NCBI RefSeq assembly: GCF_029525555.1
Contig: NZ_JAPDHZ010000008.1
Span: forward strand, 62,001-126,000
Reading direction: 5' to 3'
Source of the DNA: Cohnella ginsengisoli
GTDB taxonomy: Bacteria; Bacillota; Bacilli; Paenibacillales; Paenibacillaceae
DNA: 64,000 bases
Shown: in pieces, positions 8,914 through 17,628 of the stretch
Layout of the letters: each line of letters begins with the position of its first letter
Numbering within the stretch: position 1 is the first letter of the stretch
The notes under the pieces: generated by a model
What the model was told of the DNA's origin: nothing
Seen by the model: only the letters and a program-made list of their open reading frames with translations
Databases searched by the model: none
Made by a program: the position numbers and the translations under genes

Positions 8914-9324
8914 ATGCCCGTCATTAAACCTGTGATCGTCGCGATCGCCAGCAACCCCGTGGCGACCGGAGGCGTCATCTCGACGACCGTCAGCCCCACG
9001 GTGGACCGCTACTACGCCGCGGTGACGGCTGCCATGATCGTAGGCGGCGTGACCACGATTCCGGCAGGCAGCTTTCTCGACGACGCCGACGGACCCGTGA
9101 CCACGCTGCCCGAACCCCCAGCCAACGGCTATTACAACGTCTATGTCAACGGCACGCTGCAGCAGGGCGGCCTGTCGACGTTGACCGCCGCCAGCTTAGT
9201 GCTGGCGACCGGGGACCTGACCGAAGGCACGCCCGTTCTGCTCGAGGTCAGCAGCTTCGACGGCGCCTCGACGATGACGACGCCGCCGACCATCTCGGCG
9301 CCGACGATCACGATTATCTCCTGA
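8914..9324 (+). CDS. DUF4183 domain protein (spore-surface type)
   Basis: This 136-residue protein is essentially one DUF4183 domain. RYYAAVTAAMIVGGVTTIPA, FLDDADGPVTTLP and NGYYNVYVNGTLQQGG are the characteristic segments, and the C-terminus is Thr/Pro-rich. Such domains occur in Bacillus/Paenibacillus exosporium and spore-crust proteins. There is no signal peptide, as expected for proteins assembled from the mother cell. ATG 8914 has GGAGGAG 9 nt upstream, and the GTG at 8905 overlaps that site. The divergent neighbour carries a related C-terminal domain behind a collagen-like stalk, so the two probably work in the same layer. No sigma-E/K promoter was assigned with confidence. Confidence 0.8.
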   Translation: MPVIKPVIVAIASNPVATGGVISTTVSPTVDRYYAAVTAAMIVGGVTTIPAGSFLDDADGPVTTLPEPPANGYYNVYVNGTLQQGGLSTLTAASLVLATGDLTEGTPVLLEVSSFDGASTMTTPPTISAPTITIIS

Positions 9325-9339
9325 TCCAGAAAGAGCAAG

Positions 9340-9371
9340 AAGGCCGGCACCCTTATGGGGCCGGCCTTCCT
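9340..9371 (+). terminator. Bidirectional hairpin terminator
   Basis: AAGGCCGG...CCGGCCTT forms a GC-rich stem extended by CCC/GGG around a short loop. It lies between the convergent DUF4183 and HxlR genes. The T-tract is weak. Confidence 0.6.
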
Positions 9372-9397
9372 GTTCTCATACGGCACGGCGTCCGCCG

Positions 9398-9742
9398 TCA
9401 GCGCTTCTCCTTAAATTCCAGATGCATGTATCCCCATCCGCACATCGCGGAGAGCACCTGGCCTAGCGTCTTGCCGTGATCGGACAGCGCATATTCGACC
9501 TTCGGGGGGGGATCTCCGCGTAAACCCGCCTGTCGATGAGGCCGTCGCGCTCCAGCTCCCGCAGCTGGTTCGCCAGCATGCCTTGCGTGACGTCCGGCAG
9601 CCGTCGGCGCAGCTCCCCCGAATCGCTTCGTCCCCTCCTCGAGCAGCAAAAACAAGATCAAAGGCTTCCACTTGCCCCCGATCGCGCGCAGCGTCGCCGA
9701 TATCCCGTCGGTGGCAACTTCGCGCCGCTTGTCGTCGGTCAT
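9398..9742 (-). CDS. HxlR-family winged-helix regulator (two compensating frameshifts)
   Basis: This MarR-like one-component repressor is about 113 residues after reconstruction. The ends read in one frame (GISATLRAIGGKWKPLILFLL and PPKVEYALSDHGKTLGQVL). The centre reads in another (GELRRRLPDVTQGMLANQLRELERDGLIDRRV, cited in part), bounded by a run of five C (9615-9619) and a run of eight G (9504-9511). One and two bases fewer restore a complete HxlR domain. The ATG at 9742 has only a weak AGGGG ribosome site. It is divergent from a short-chain dehydrogenase, which is the likely target. Confidence 0.82.
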   Translation of the reverse strand: MTDDKRREVATDGISATLRAIGGKWKPLILFLLLEEGTKRFGGAAPTAAGRHARHAGEPAAGAGARRPHRQAGLRGDPPPKVEYALSDHGKTLGQVLSAMCGWGYMHLEFKEKR

Positions 9743-9961
9743 CGTCGGCGCCCCTTTCGCTACTAGCTCTGAACATGTCTTTTTTCCACTTTAGCAGAGG
9801 ACGGGGAGGAGCGGTAGTGGCCCGCCGGCCGAGCGGTCTCCGGGTCAGTACGGTTTAACGGACTATGTACGAAAAAACGGCGTACTGTGCAGCCGGATGC
9901 GCGCGGTCCATAATGAAAGAGCCATCCGGATGAGCGATAGACGAAGGAGAGAACGCAACAG

Positions 9962-10723
9962 ATGAACATTTCGTTAAAAGGCAAATCTGCCCTAGTCACA
10001 GGCGCGAGCCGCGGTATCGGACTGGCGTCCGCGAAGCTGCTGGCCGAGTCGGGGGCCGGCGTCGTGGCCGTCGCCCGCAGCGCGTCGGACGAGTTGAACA
10101 TACTCGCCGCGGCGTATGACGTGCATCCGGCCGAAGCGAACGCGTCGACGAGCGAAGGGGCTGCGGCGGCTGTCGAAGCCGCCGTCTCGCGATACGGCAG
10201 ACTGGATATTCTCGTCAACAACATCGGCGCCACGGACGCACGCGCGGGGGAAGGCTTCCTTAAGCTGTCCGACGACGACTGGACGGAGATGTTGGAGGTC
10301 AATCTGATGAGCGTCGTGCGGACGACCCGTGCTGCCCTTCCGCATATGCCGCCGGGAGGCGCCATCGTCAATATTTCGTCGATGAATGCGGTCATGCCGA
10401 ACGCGCGCATCATCGCTTACAGCGCCTCTAAAGCCGCGGTGACGAACTTATCGAAAAATCTGGCCCTTGCCTACGCGCCCCAGGGCATACGCGTCAACAC
10501 CGTGGCGCCGGGCCCGACAGAGACGGCGATGTGGGAGGCTCGCCTGCCCGCCGATGAGGAAGAAAAGATCCGGATGGCCAAGGAAATCGGCATCGCTGTC
10601 GGCCGGTTCGCGCAACCTGAGGAGATTGCGGAGCTCGTCGTATTCCTCGCTTCCGACCGTGCTTCGATGATTACGGGCGCGGATTATATCATCGACGGCG
10701 GCTTGGTGAAGACGATTCACTAA
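9962..10723 (+). CDS. Short-chain dehydrogenase/reductase (classical SDR)
   Basis: This 253-residue NAD(P)-dependent oxidoreductase has the cofactor motif TGASRGIG at residues 13-20, the NNIG variant of the NNAG motif, a catalytic serine in NISSMNA and the YSASK catalytic Tyr/Lys motif. The C-terminal GADYIIDGG is typical of FabG-like SDRs. The substrate is unknown. The ATG has GGAGAG about 10 nt upstream. It is divergent from the HxlR gene (220 bp between starts), suggesting a regulator/target pair responding to electrophiles or quinones. That role is inferred from other HxlR pairs. Confidence 0.88.
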   Translation: MNISLKGKSALVTGASRGIGLASAKLLAESGAGVVAVARSASDELNILAAAYDVHPAEANASTSEGAAAAVEAAVSRYGRLDILVNNIGATDARAGEGFLKLSDDDWTEMLEVNLMSVVRTTRAALPHMPPGGAIVNISSMNAVMPNARIIAYSASKAAVTNLSKNLALAYAPQGIRVNTVAPGPTETAMWEARLPADEEEKIRMAKEIGIAVGRFAQPEEIAELVVFLASDRASMITGADYIIDGGLVKTIH

Positions 10724-10749
10724 GGGTATAGGCGGTAAACGCAAAGTAA

Positions 10750-10792
10750 AGAAGGTACGGCCGCCTCCAAAAATGGAGGCACCGTACCTTCT
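10750..10792 (+). terminator. Long hairpin between convergent genes
   Basis: AGAAGGTACGG pairs with CCGTACCTTCT, and an inner CCTCCA/TGGAGG stem flanks an AAA loop. It lies between the convergent SDR and CAP-domain genes and can serve both strands. Confidence 0.7.
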
Positions 10793-10813
10793 ATATTTAA
10801 GCCTTCCTCGATG

Positions 10814-11767
10814 TCAGGGACCGATGAATTGCTGCGTCCAATAGCTGTGGTAATCGGAATCCGTGTAGTAAGCGTACCCGATGCCGATCTGGGCGTAGTC
10901 GCCGAGCATGTTGGCAAGATGTCCCGGGCTCCGCTCCCATCCGGCGACGACGGCCTGGGGCGTCTCGTGACCCGCGGCGATATTCTCGGCCCCCGCCCGG
11001 AACTGGATGCCCTCATCGCGCATCATCTCGAACGGGTCGCCGTAGGTTGGCGATTCGTGATCGAAATATCCTTGCTCGCCCATATCCGCGGACTTCAGCC
11101 ACGCGACGAGCGACAGCTTCGCGTTAAGCGCGAACGGCTTGGTCTTGCCGTGCCGCGCGCGCAGGTCGTTCGTCCGGAAAAAGACTTCGATCTCCTCATT
11201 CGACAGCCGGAACAGCTCGCCCGACAGCGCGTACTGCTTGAACGTCATCTCCTGCGCCGCGCCCGCGTCCGGCTGCGAGATGACGGCGGTCTTGGAGGCC
11301 TGCCGCCATTCAAGCGCATGACCCGTCAGCTCCGCGCTCGCCCGCAGCGGAATCATCGTGCTGTCCGACAGGAGCTGCGCGGCCACGTCCAGCTTCACGA
11401 CGTAGTCGGACGTCTTGCCGGAAGCGTCCGTCAGCGTCCGCTGCACGTACGGCGAGCCGATTTTCAGCTTCAGCACAGTTCCGCCGCCCTTCGCCTCCTG
11501 CATCGTCGCCGTCACGATCCGCGCGTCCGGGTCCCACGCCATGCGCGCGCCCATCGCTTCGAGCAGCGCGCGTGCGGGCACGAGCATGCGCCCCGCCTGG
11601 ATGACCGGCACCGCCTCCGCGAAGACGACAGGCTTGCCGTCGACGATCGCGTTCGCGGCGGCCCCTGCCGCAGACACGGAACCCGCGCCTCCGGGGGCCG
11701 GCGCCGCCAGCCCGACCGCCAGCAGCAGCGCCAGTCCCGCTTTGCTCGTCGTACCGTATCGCCTCAT
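10814..11767 (-). CDS. Secreted CAP/SCP domain protein with copper-amine-oxidase N-terminal-like domains
   Basis: This 317-residue exported protein has an N-terminal signal peptide (hydrophobic LALLLAVGLAAPA with AXA-type cleavage before residue 40). A CuAO-N-like stalk follows at about residues 40-155 (IVDGKPVVF, RMLVPARALLEAMGARMAWD, MIPLRASAELTGHALEW). The C-terminal CAP domain is at about 190-317 (LRARHGKTKPFALNAKLSLVAW, MGEQGYFDHESP, AGAENIAAGH, SPGHLANML, YWTQQFIG). This architecture is common in Paenibacillaceae, where the stalk is thought to associate with the wall. ATG 11767 is preferred to ATG 11773 because GGGAGG is then 8 nt away. It lies downstream of hflC in the same direction, with a 66-bp gap. 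The molecular function of bacterial CAP domains is unsettled. Confidence 0.87.
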   Translation of the reverse strand: MRRYGTTSKAGLALLLAVGLAAPAPGGAGSVSAAGAAANAIVDGKPVVFAEAVPVIQAGRMLVPARALLEAMGARMAWDPDARIVTATMQEAKGGGTVLKLKIGSPYVQRTLTDASGKTSDYVVKLDVAAQLLSDSTMIPLRASAELTGHALEWRQASKTAVISQPDAGAAQEMTFKQYALSGELFRLSNEEIEVFFRTNDLRARHGKTKPFALNAKLSLVAWLKSADMGEQGYFDHESPTYGDPFEMMRDEGIQFRAGAENIAAGHETPQAVVAGWERSPGHLANMLGDYAQIGIGYAYYTDSDYHSYWTQQFIGP

Positions 11768-11833
11768 CCGCATCGCCTCCCTCTGTGGTGTCTATTTACC
11801 CGTATGCCAGAAGGCTCTACCCGAATCGCGCCT

Positions 11834-12706
11834 TTACCGCTCGCCCAGCAGAATCCGCGTATACGGCGAATCCGCGGGCAGCATGATGACCGGCTCGCCC
11901 TTGAACGTCGTCGTGTAGCTCTGCAGCGTGCGGTACAGCTTGTAGAACTTCGGATCCTTGCCGTACGCCTCGTTGTAGATGCGCGCCGCTTCCTTCTCTC
12001 CCTCGGCAACGATCTTCTTGGCGTCCGCCTCGGCCTGCGCGATGAGCTCCTGCGCCTGACGGTCCGCGTTGGACGTCACCTTGCGCGATTGCTCGTCGCC
12101 CTCGGACAGGTAGCCGGCCGCGATCGACTGGCGATCCGAGATCATCCGGTTGTAGACGCTCTGCTTGTTCTCCTCGGGCAGATCCGTCTTCTTGATGCGC
12201 ACGTCGATGATGTCGATGCCGTAGTTCTGATTCGCCGCGACGTCCTTGACGATCTGGGTGATCTCGTCGTTGATGTCGCCCCGCGCCGTCGTTTCGCTGA
12301 TGATGCTCCCGTATTCGATCTCGGACAGCTTGCGCCGCACCGCGTTGTAGACGGCGTCGCCGATGCGCCCCTCGGCCGCCGACACGGTCTGCAGCGAGCG
12401 CAGGAAGCGGTGCGGGTCGGAGATGCGCCATACCGAATAGTTGTCGACGATGATCGGCTTCTTGTCCTTGGTCAGGATCGTCGTCGGCTGGCTGTCGTAG
12501 ATGCGTTGGTACTTGGGGAGCGTGCGCACGGATTCGATGAACGGGATTTTAAAATGAATGCCGGGGGACTGATGGATGCGCGTCGCCTCGCCGAACTTGA
12601 GCACGACCTTGTACTGTCCCTCGCCGACGACGAACATGGAGCCGGAGAGGAGAATGATAAGCAGCAGCGCGCCGACGCCGGTCAGGATCCATTTGCGGGT
12701 GTTCAT
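11834..12706 (-). CDS. hflC: HflC, SPFH-domain protease modulator
   Basis: This 290-residue membrane-anchored SPFH/Band 7 protein forms the HflKC complex with HflK and modulates FtsH in the species where it has been studied. It has one N-terminal transmembrane helix (residues 8-27), an SPFH domain (GEGQYKVVLKFGEATRIHQSPGIHFK, cited in part), and a coiled-coil segment rich in Ala/Glu/Lys (AQELIAQAEADAKKIVAEGEKEAARIYNEAYG region). Its ATG overlaps the HflK stop in ATGA, so the two are translationally coupled. The length is normal. Confidence 0.93.
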   Translation of the reverse strand: MNTRKWILTGVGALLLIILLSGSMFVVGEGQYKVVLKFGEATRIHQSPGIHFKIPFIESVRTLPKYQRIYDSQPTTILTKDKKPIIVDNYSVWRISDPHRFLRSLQTVSAAEGRIGDAVYNAVRRKLSEIEYGSIISETTARGDINDEITQIVKDVAANQNYGIDIIDVRIKKTDLPEENKQSVYNRMISDRQSIAAGYLSEGDEQSRKVTSNADRQAQELIAQAEADAKKIVAEGEKEAARIYNEAYGKDPKFYKLYRTLQSYTTTFKGEPVIMLPADSPYTRILLGER

Positions 12707-13755
12707 TGTCCGGCACCTCCCTGGTTAGGCTGCGTCGTAGCGCCGCCCGTACCGCCCGAAGTCGTCGATTTGGCGCCGCCGTTCTTGAGGAAGCTGTCGA
12801 GCGGCAGGTAGTTCACCGTGTCCCCGCTGCCGTCGGTCACGATAACCTTGGCATTAGGCAGAATCTGCTCGAGCGTCTCGAGCACGAGGCGGTCGGCGGT
12901 GACTTCCGGATTTTTAGCATATTCATTGTAAACGGCATTAAATTGCGCCACGTCGCCCTGCGCGTTCAGGATCCGCGACTTCTTCTGCGCCTCCGCTTGC
13001 TCGATGAGCGCCTGCGCCTCGCCCCGCGCCTTGGGCAGCCGGTCGTTCACGTACTTCTGCGCCTGGTTGATCTTCGTGTTCTTCTCCTCGCGCGCATTGG
13101 TGACTTCCTTGAACGCCGTCTGCACCTGGCCCTCGGGCGGCTCGATGTCCTGGAACTTCAGGTCGATGATCTGGATGCCCGTGCCGTACTTCTCCTGGAT
13201 CTCCTCCAGCTTCTTTTTGACGTCGGTCTGGATGACCGTCTTGCCCTCGGTGATCGCGTAATCCAGCTTGGTCGCGCCCATCACGGAACGAATCGCAGCG
13301 CTGGCCGAATTCCGCAGGAACTGCTCCGGATCGTCGATGTTGTACAGATAATCGCGGATGTTGGCGACCTTCCACTCGATGACCGCGTCGGCGGACACGA
13401 TGTTCTCGTCGCCCGTAATCATGAGCGCCTCGGACTCGACCGGCGTCACCTTCCCGCCGCTGTCCTCGCGGTAGCCGATGTGCAGCTTCTGCGTCAGGTT
13501 GGCCGGCACCTTCACGACCCGCTGGATCGGCGAAGGCAGCTTGAAGTGCAGGCCCGACTTCTCCTGCGTCGCCGTATACTTGCCAAATGTCAGGATCGCC
13601 GCCTGCTCCTGCTCCTGTACCGTGTAAAACGTCGTCGAGCCAAACCAGATCAGAATGACCGCCGCGATGCCGATGGCGATGAGCCGCCACGTTCGCTTGG
13701 GCAGCTTGGGCATCTGGTAAACCCTTTGCGTATTGCCGCCTTGAAAGACTTCCAT
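12703..13755 (-). CDS. hflK: HflK, SPFH-domain protease modulator
   Basis: This 350-residue partner of HflC has an N-terminal cytosolic tail, a transmembrane helix (about residues 24-42: LIAIGIAAVILIWFGS), an SPFH domain (YTVQEQEQAAILTFGKY, GLHFKLPSPIQRVVKV), the HflK signature DIEPPEGQVQTAFKEV, and a Gly/Thr/Gln-rich C-terminal tail after residue 325. ATG 13755 has GGGAGGGG 7-8 nt upstream. It is first in the hflK-hflC operon and overlaps hflC by 4 bp. The 95-bp gap upstream separates it from the BlaR1-like gene. Confidence 0.93.
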   Translation of the reverse strand: MEVFQGGNTQRVYQMPKLPKRTWRLIAIGIAAVILIWFGSTTFYTVQEQEQAAILTFGKYTATQEKSGLHFKLPSPIQRVVKVPANLTQKLHIGYREDSGGKVTPVESEALMITGDENIVSADAVIEWKVANIRDYLYNIDDPEQFLRNSASAAIRSVMGATKLDYAITEGKTVIQTDVKKKLEEIQEKYGTGIQIIDLKFQDIEPPEGQVQTAFKEVTNAREEKNTKINQAQKYVNDRLPKARGEAQALIEQAEAQKKSRILNAQGDVAQFNAVYNEYAKNPEVTADRLVLETLEQILPNAKVIVTDGSGDTVNYLPLDSFLKNGGAKSTTSGGTGGATTQPNQGGAGQ

Positions 13756-13850
13756 GCGCAATCCCCTCCCATGTGTGTGTAGGAGTACATACGCTTAAAG
13801 AAGGAAGCGGTTGCTATGGATTGCGGCGAGCGGCCTCCCCCGGCAGTCCT

Positions 13851-16095
13851 CTATCTCCGCATGGCCGCGGCGATTTCCTGGGTCAGCGCGCTCTGCAAGT
13901 CGTCCAGGCCTCTGAAAAAAAGCCATATAATAAATGCCATCATGGCCCCAAATATAATAGGTGTGGCTCCGCTCGTCCGTTTGACCTGTGCCGGTCCCGT
14001 ACGGATCGAACGAGCGCTTCTTATCCCTGAAGACCGTCACATCTATGCCGCCCGCATCCAGATGATCCGTCGACGGGAGTTTAGCGCCGTCTATCAGAGG
14101 GGTGCGGCTCTGGTACAGACTCACGTATTCGTTCCAATCGCCGATCGGCGTATAAGTGCTCTCCAGCGCGTCGCCCGGCGGACGGAAGTAGAAATCCGTA
14201 TTTTGGTCGTACGGCCTGAGAAGCATGGCGTCGCTCAGCTGTAAGCGGCCTTCTTGCAGCCCGCGGGGCAACCTCGGTTCAAACCCGATTATCTGCTTCG
14301 CCGCCGCCAAGTCCTCCTGGTCGTATAGGGGGAAAGAGTTGCCTGCGCCGCTGTAGTCGGCTTCGCGAAGCTGCTCGGGCCTAACGAAGGACAGAAGAAC
14401 CCGGTCGCGCTGCGCGTCGGTCAGATTGAGCCAATGCTGCGGCAGACCTTCCTCTTTCGTATGGTTCTCGCTGAAGTAGTCGATGGCATACCAAACGCCC
14501 TCGTCCTGCCAGATGAAGCTCTTGGCGCGCTCCGGCAAGTGCCAGGCGTACGTCTGGACCTGCGTCGCCAGCGTGCCCTGGATGCCGGCGAACACGGCGG
14601 GCTCCTGCTTGTAGGCGATCGGCTCAGCCTTTCCCCAGGTCGCGGGGGCCAGGGTGCGCTTTTCCCACCCCGGCTGCTGCCTGTATTCGCCGCGCAAATC
14701 TCCTGTCGAAGCTTTGATCTTGAACCGCACGACCTGATCTGTGCCGTAGCCGGATTGGAACGACAGCGTCACCGACTCGTCCGTTTTATCGCGAGTCCGC
14801 TGAACAACCTCGACATTTTCCAACGCATAGCCGGACGGTACGGCACCCGGCACCTTAAAGGCAAAAGATGCGAAGGCGCGTGCACGCTCCAGGTTGCTGA
14901 ACCACTTGTACCGGTCCATCAGCCTTACGATGCCGAGCGAGCCGCGGCCGTCGTCCTGTGCCTCAGCCCTCGACTTTGAGCTCAGGAGCGGCGGAGAAGC
15001 CATGGCGAGCAGCATCGCGCCCGAGACGAGAACCAAGACGAGCGAGAGAAAGGTCAACCGGTACGAGCCGTTGCGGAAATCGGCGATCATCGTAATTCTC
15101 CGTCTCAGCTCTCCTCGTTTTTCCGGGAAGAGCGAGAACGAGATGCCTGGCGACGGCTTACCGGCGAACCGCCTGGACAACCGGAGCAGCGTCGTGCCGT
15201 AGGCGGAGGTTTCACGTTCGCCCAGCATAGCGAGTACGCCTGCATCGCAAGCGATCTCCCGATCCGCTTTCATGCCTCGTATCGCTATCCATACGGCGGG
15301 ATTAAACCAGTTGACGGCGGCAGCGAGCATCCAGAGGGCACTGAGCCACAGGTCTTTGCGCTTGAAGTGGATCAGTTCGTGCAACAGAATATGCGAGAGC
15401 TGGCGGGCATCCGATTGAGCCGCCAAGCCCCGGGGCAAATAGATGGCGGGCTTCAACAAGCCATAGAGACACGGCCCGGCGAGTCGGTCATGCTCGTAAA
15501 CGGCGATCGCACGGCGGATGCCCAGCCGTTCGAGGCATGCCTGGAGCACCGCGCGCACTTCCGGATCGGCGATCGGTACGGAAGCTGTCATCCGCCGGCG
15601 ATAGCGCAGCCCGGCGATTGTGCCGATCAGGATGAACGCCAGACATCCGCCGGACCAAGCAAGCGAACCCGCCAGCAGCCAAATGTCGGACGAAGAAGCG
15701 GCCCTCGAAGCCGGCTTGGGCTCGCCGGAAGCCGCATCCGCTTCTGGAGCATGCGCGACAGTGCCGGAAATCGCAGCAGCATTCTCCGAAGCCTTATGCG
15801 GAGCCGAGTCGACGGGCTTGACCGACGCTTGCGCAGTCGGCTCCATCCGCGCTCCGCGCTCGCCCTGCGCCAGATGGGGAACCCATTGATACAGGTTGAG
15901 CGGATTGTCCGGCACGACCGGAACGAGCAGCTTGACCAGCACCAACAGCCAGACGAGCGACATGATGCGCGGACGCAGACGCATATAAGTCCATCTCCGC
16001 ATGAGCAGCACAAGCGCGATGAGCGCCATCGCAGCCAAGGACGACTGCAGCAGCAGGAGGAAGGCCGATTCCGGCGCCCTCAAGTCGCTAACCAT
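13851..16095 (-). CDS. BlaR1-like M56 membrane metallopeptidase/sensor (one frameshift near the C-terminus)
   Basis: This is a signal-transducing membrane protein of about 747 residues. Its N-terminal half has several transmembrane helices and the M56 zinc motif HELIHFKRKD around residue 240. A further helix near residue 350 (LTFLSLVLVLVSGAMLLA) leads to a large extracytoplasmic domain that is not a penicillin-binding domain. It resembles DUF4367-type domains (VPSGYALENVEV, YAIDYFSENHTKEEG). The input may therefore be something other than a beta-lactam. A run of seven A (13915-13921) breaks the frame. Six A give FFRGLDDLQSALTQEIAAAMRR and the stop at 13851. ATG 16095 overlaps the blaI-like stop, so translation is coupled. 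Confidence 0.85.
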
Positions 16096-16468
16096 CTTTC
16101 CTCTTCTTGTCGAGCAGCTGCTGGAGCTGCTCGATATCGCTTTCGGACAGCTTTTCATCCTCCAGAAACTTGGCGCACATCAAACCGACGGCCCCGTCGT
16201 AGACCCGGTTCAGAAACGACCGGTTTTCCGCCTTCATATACTGGTCGCGTGTAACGATCGGGTAGTACAGGTAAGTGCGGCCCGTCTTCTCGAACCGAAT
16301 CGCTTCTTTATTGAGCAGACGGTTCAGGAAGGTTTTGATCGTCTGGTCCGACCAGTCCGTTTGATGCTGCAGACGTTCGATAATCTCTCCCGCCGACAGC
16401 GGCTCCTTTTCCCATAGCAGCTTCATCACCGCTCCCTCGGCCTCGCTGATGCGTATATGCTCGCTCAT
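16088..16468 (-). CDS. BlaI/MecI/CopY family transcriptional repressor
   Basis: This 126-residue winged-helix repressor (ISEAEGAVMKLLWEKEPLSA, then IIERLQHQTDWSDQTIKTFLNRLL, cited in part) is inactivated by cleavage when its partner M56 membrane peptidase is triggered in the well-studied BlaI/BlaR1 systems. ATG 16468 has GAGGAGG about 8 nt upstream. The gene precedes and overlaps the M56 gene by 8 bp. Two TTTAC-N4-GTAAA-type dyads flank its promoter. No beta-lactamase gene is adjacent, so the regulon probably concerns cell-envelope stress more broadly. Confidence 0.9.
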   Translation of the reverse strand: MSEHIRISEAEGAVMKLLWEKEPLSAGEIIERLQHQTDWSDQTIKTFLNRLLNKEAIRFEKTGRTYLYYPIVTRDQYMKAENRSFLNRVYDGAVGLMCAKFLEDEKLSESDIEQLQQLLDKKRKDG

Positions 16469-16486
16469 GACGGCTCCTCCTCTTCG

Positions 16487-16526
16487 TTTACGTATGTAAA
16501 TGGTACAATAAGATTACACGCGTAAA
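16487..16526. promoter_or_regulatory. Two BlaI-type operators upstream of the blaI/blaR1-like operon
   Basis: TTTAC-GTAT-GTAAA (16487-16500) and ATTAC-ACGC-GTAAA (16513-16526) are related dyads with centres 26 bp apart. They resemble the TACA...TGTA dyads of BlaI/MecI repressors. Confidence 0.65.
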
Positions 16527-16600
16527 CAATCCATGTCAAGAGAGGCGCAGACGGTAAAGAAGACGCAGCGTCGCTACAAGACGAATGCGAATCGCAACGA

Positions 16601-16640
16601 AAAACGGGATGAAGCGAGTATGTGCTCGCCTTCATCCCGC
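16601..16640 (-). terminator. Intrinsic terminator after the aldo/keto reductase gene
   Basis: On the minus strand CGGGATGAAG-GCGAG pairs with CTCGCTTCATCCCG around a short loop (one bulge), followed by GTTTTTCG. Confidence 0.8.
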
Positions 16641-16673
16641 TTTCCGAATACTAGTGCGCGATGCCCCAAACTG

Positions 16674-17613
16674 TCAGACCGTCTCCCGCTTCAAATCCAG
16701 CCAATCCATCTCCGCCCTCGTCAGCGCGAGACGCATCGCTTCGTCGCACGAGCGGAGCTCCTCCGCGTTGCGGGCGCCGATGAGCGCGCATGCGGGGGAA
16801 CGGCTGGTTCAGCACGTAGGCGAGCGCGATCTGGATCGCGGTGACGCCCTTGTCCGCGGCGAGCCGCTCGGCGCGCGCGAGACGCTCCCAGTTGTCGTCG
16901 CTGTAGAACACGCGCACCAGATCGGCGTCGCTCCGGTCGTCAGGTGAGAAACGCCCGGTGAAAAAGCCGCGCGCCTGCGACGACCAGGAGAGCAGCGGAA
17001 GCTGGTGCTTCTCGTGCCAATCGATGGTCGCTTGGTCTGCGGAGACCGCGTCCTTCCAGTACGGCTCTTTGGCCTTCGCGAGGCTCAGGTTCGGGCTGCT
17101 GAACGTGAAGCCGACGAGGCCGTGCGCCGCGGCATACTCGTTGGCCTCTTGCAGTCGTTGCCACGTCCAGTTGGAGCCGCCGATCGCCCCGATCGCGCCG
17201 GATTCGATATGCGCGTTAAGCGCCTCCACGATAACGCCGACCGGAACGTCCGGATCGTCGCGATGCAGCGCGTACAGCTCGATATGATCCGTCCGGAGCC
17301 GCTCGAGGCTTACCTTCAGATCGTCTGCGATCGCCTGCTTGTTCACGCGCGGGCCGTTCTGGTCATGGTGCGCGCCTTTGGTGAGGATCACGATCCGGTC
17401 CCGGTTGCCGCGTTCCTCCATATACCGGCCCAACACCTCTTCGCTCTGTCCGCCGCAATAGATGTGCGCGCTGTCGACGGCGTTGCCGCCGAGCGCCAGG
17501 AAGGCGTCCATATTCGCGGCCGCCAGCTCGTACGAATGATGGTAAAAGTAGTCGGTCCCTTTGATCAGTCGGGATACGGGCAAGCGCAATCCCGGAATGT
17601 CGATGTACTCCAT
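16674..17613 (-). CDS. Aldo/keto reductase (one frameshift)
   Basis: This NADPH-dependent oxidoreductase has a TIM-barrel fold and is 312 residues after correction. The catalytic tetrad is recognisable as Asp in GNAVDSAHIY, Tyr in the same motif, Lys in ILTKGAHHD and His in YALHRDDP. A run of five G (16794-16798) breaks the frame. Four give QPFPACALIGARNAEELRSC and the stop at 16674. It follows the Gfo/Idh/MocA gene by 15 bp and is surely cotranscribed, so the pair probably acts on a sugar or sugar acid under control of the divergent AraC regulator. Confidence 0.85.
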
Positions 17614-17628
17614 TCTTGCAGCCTCCTC

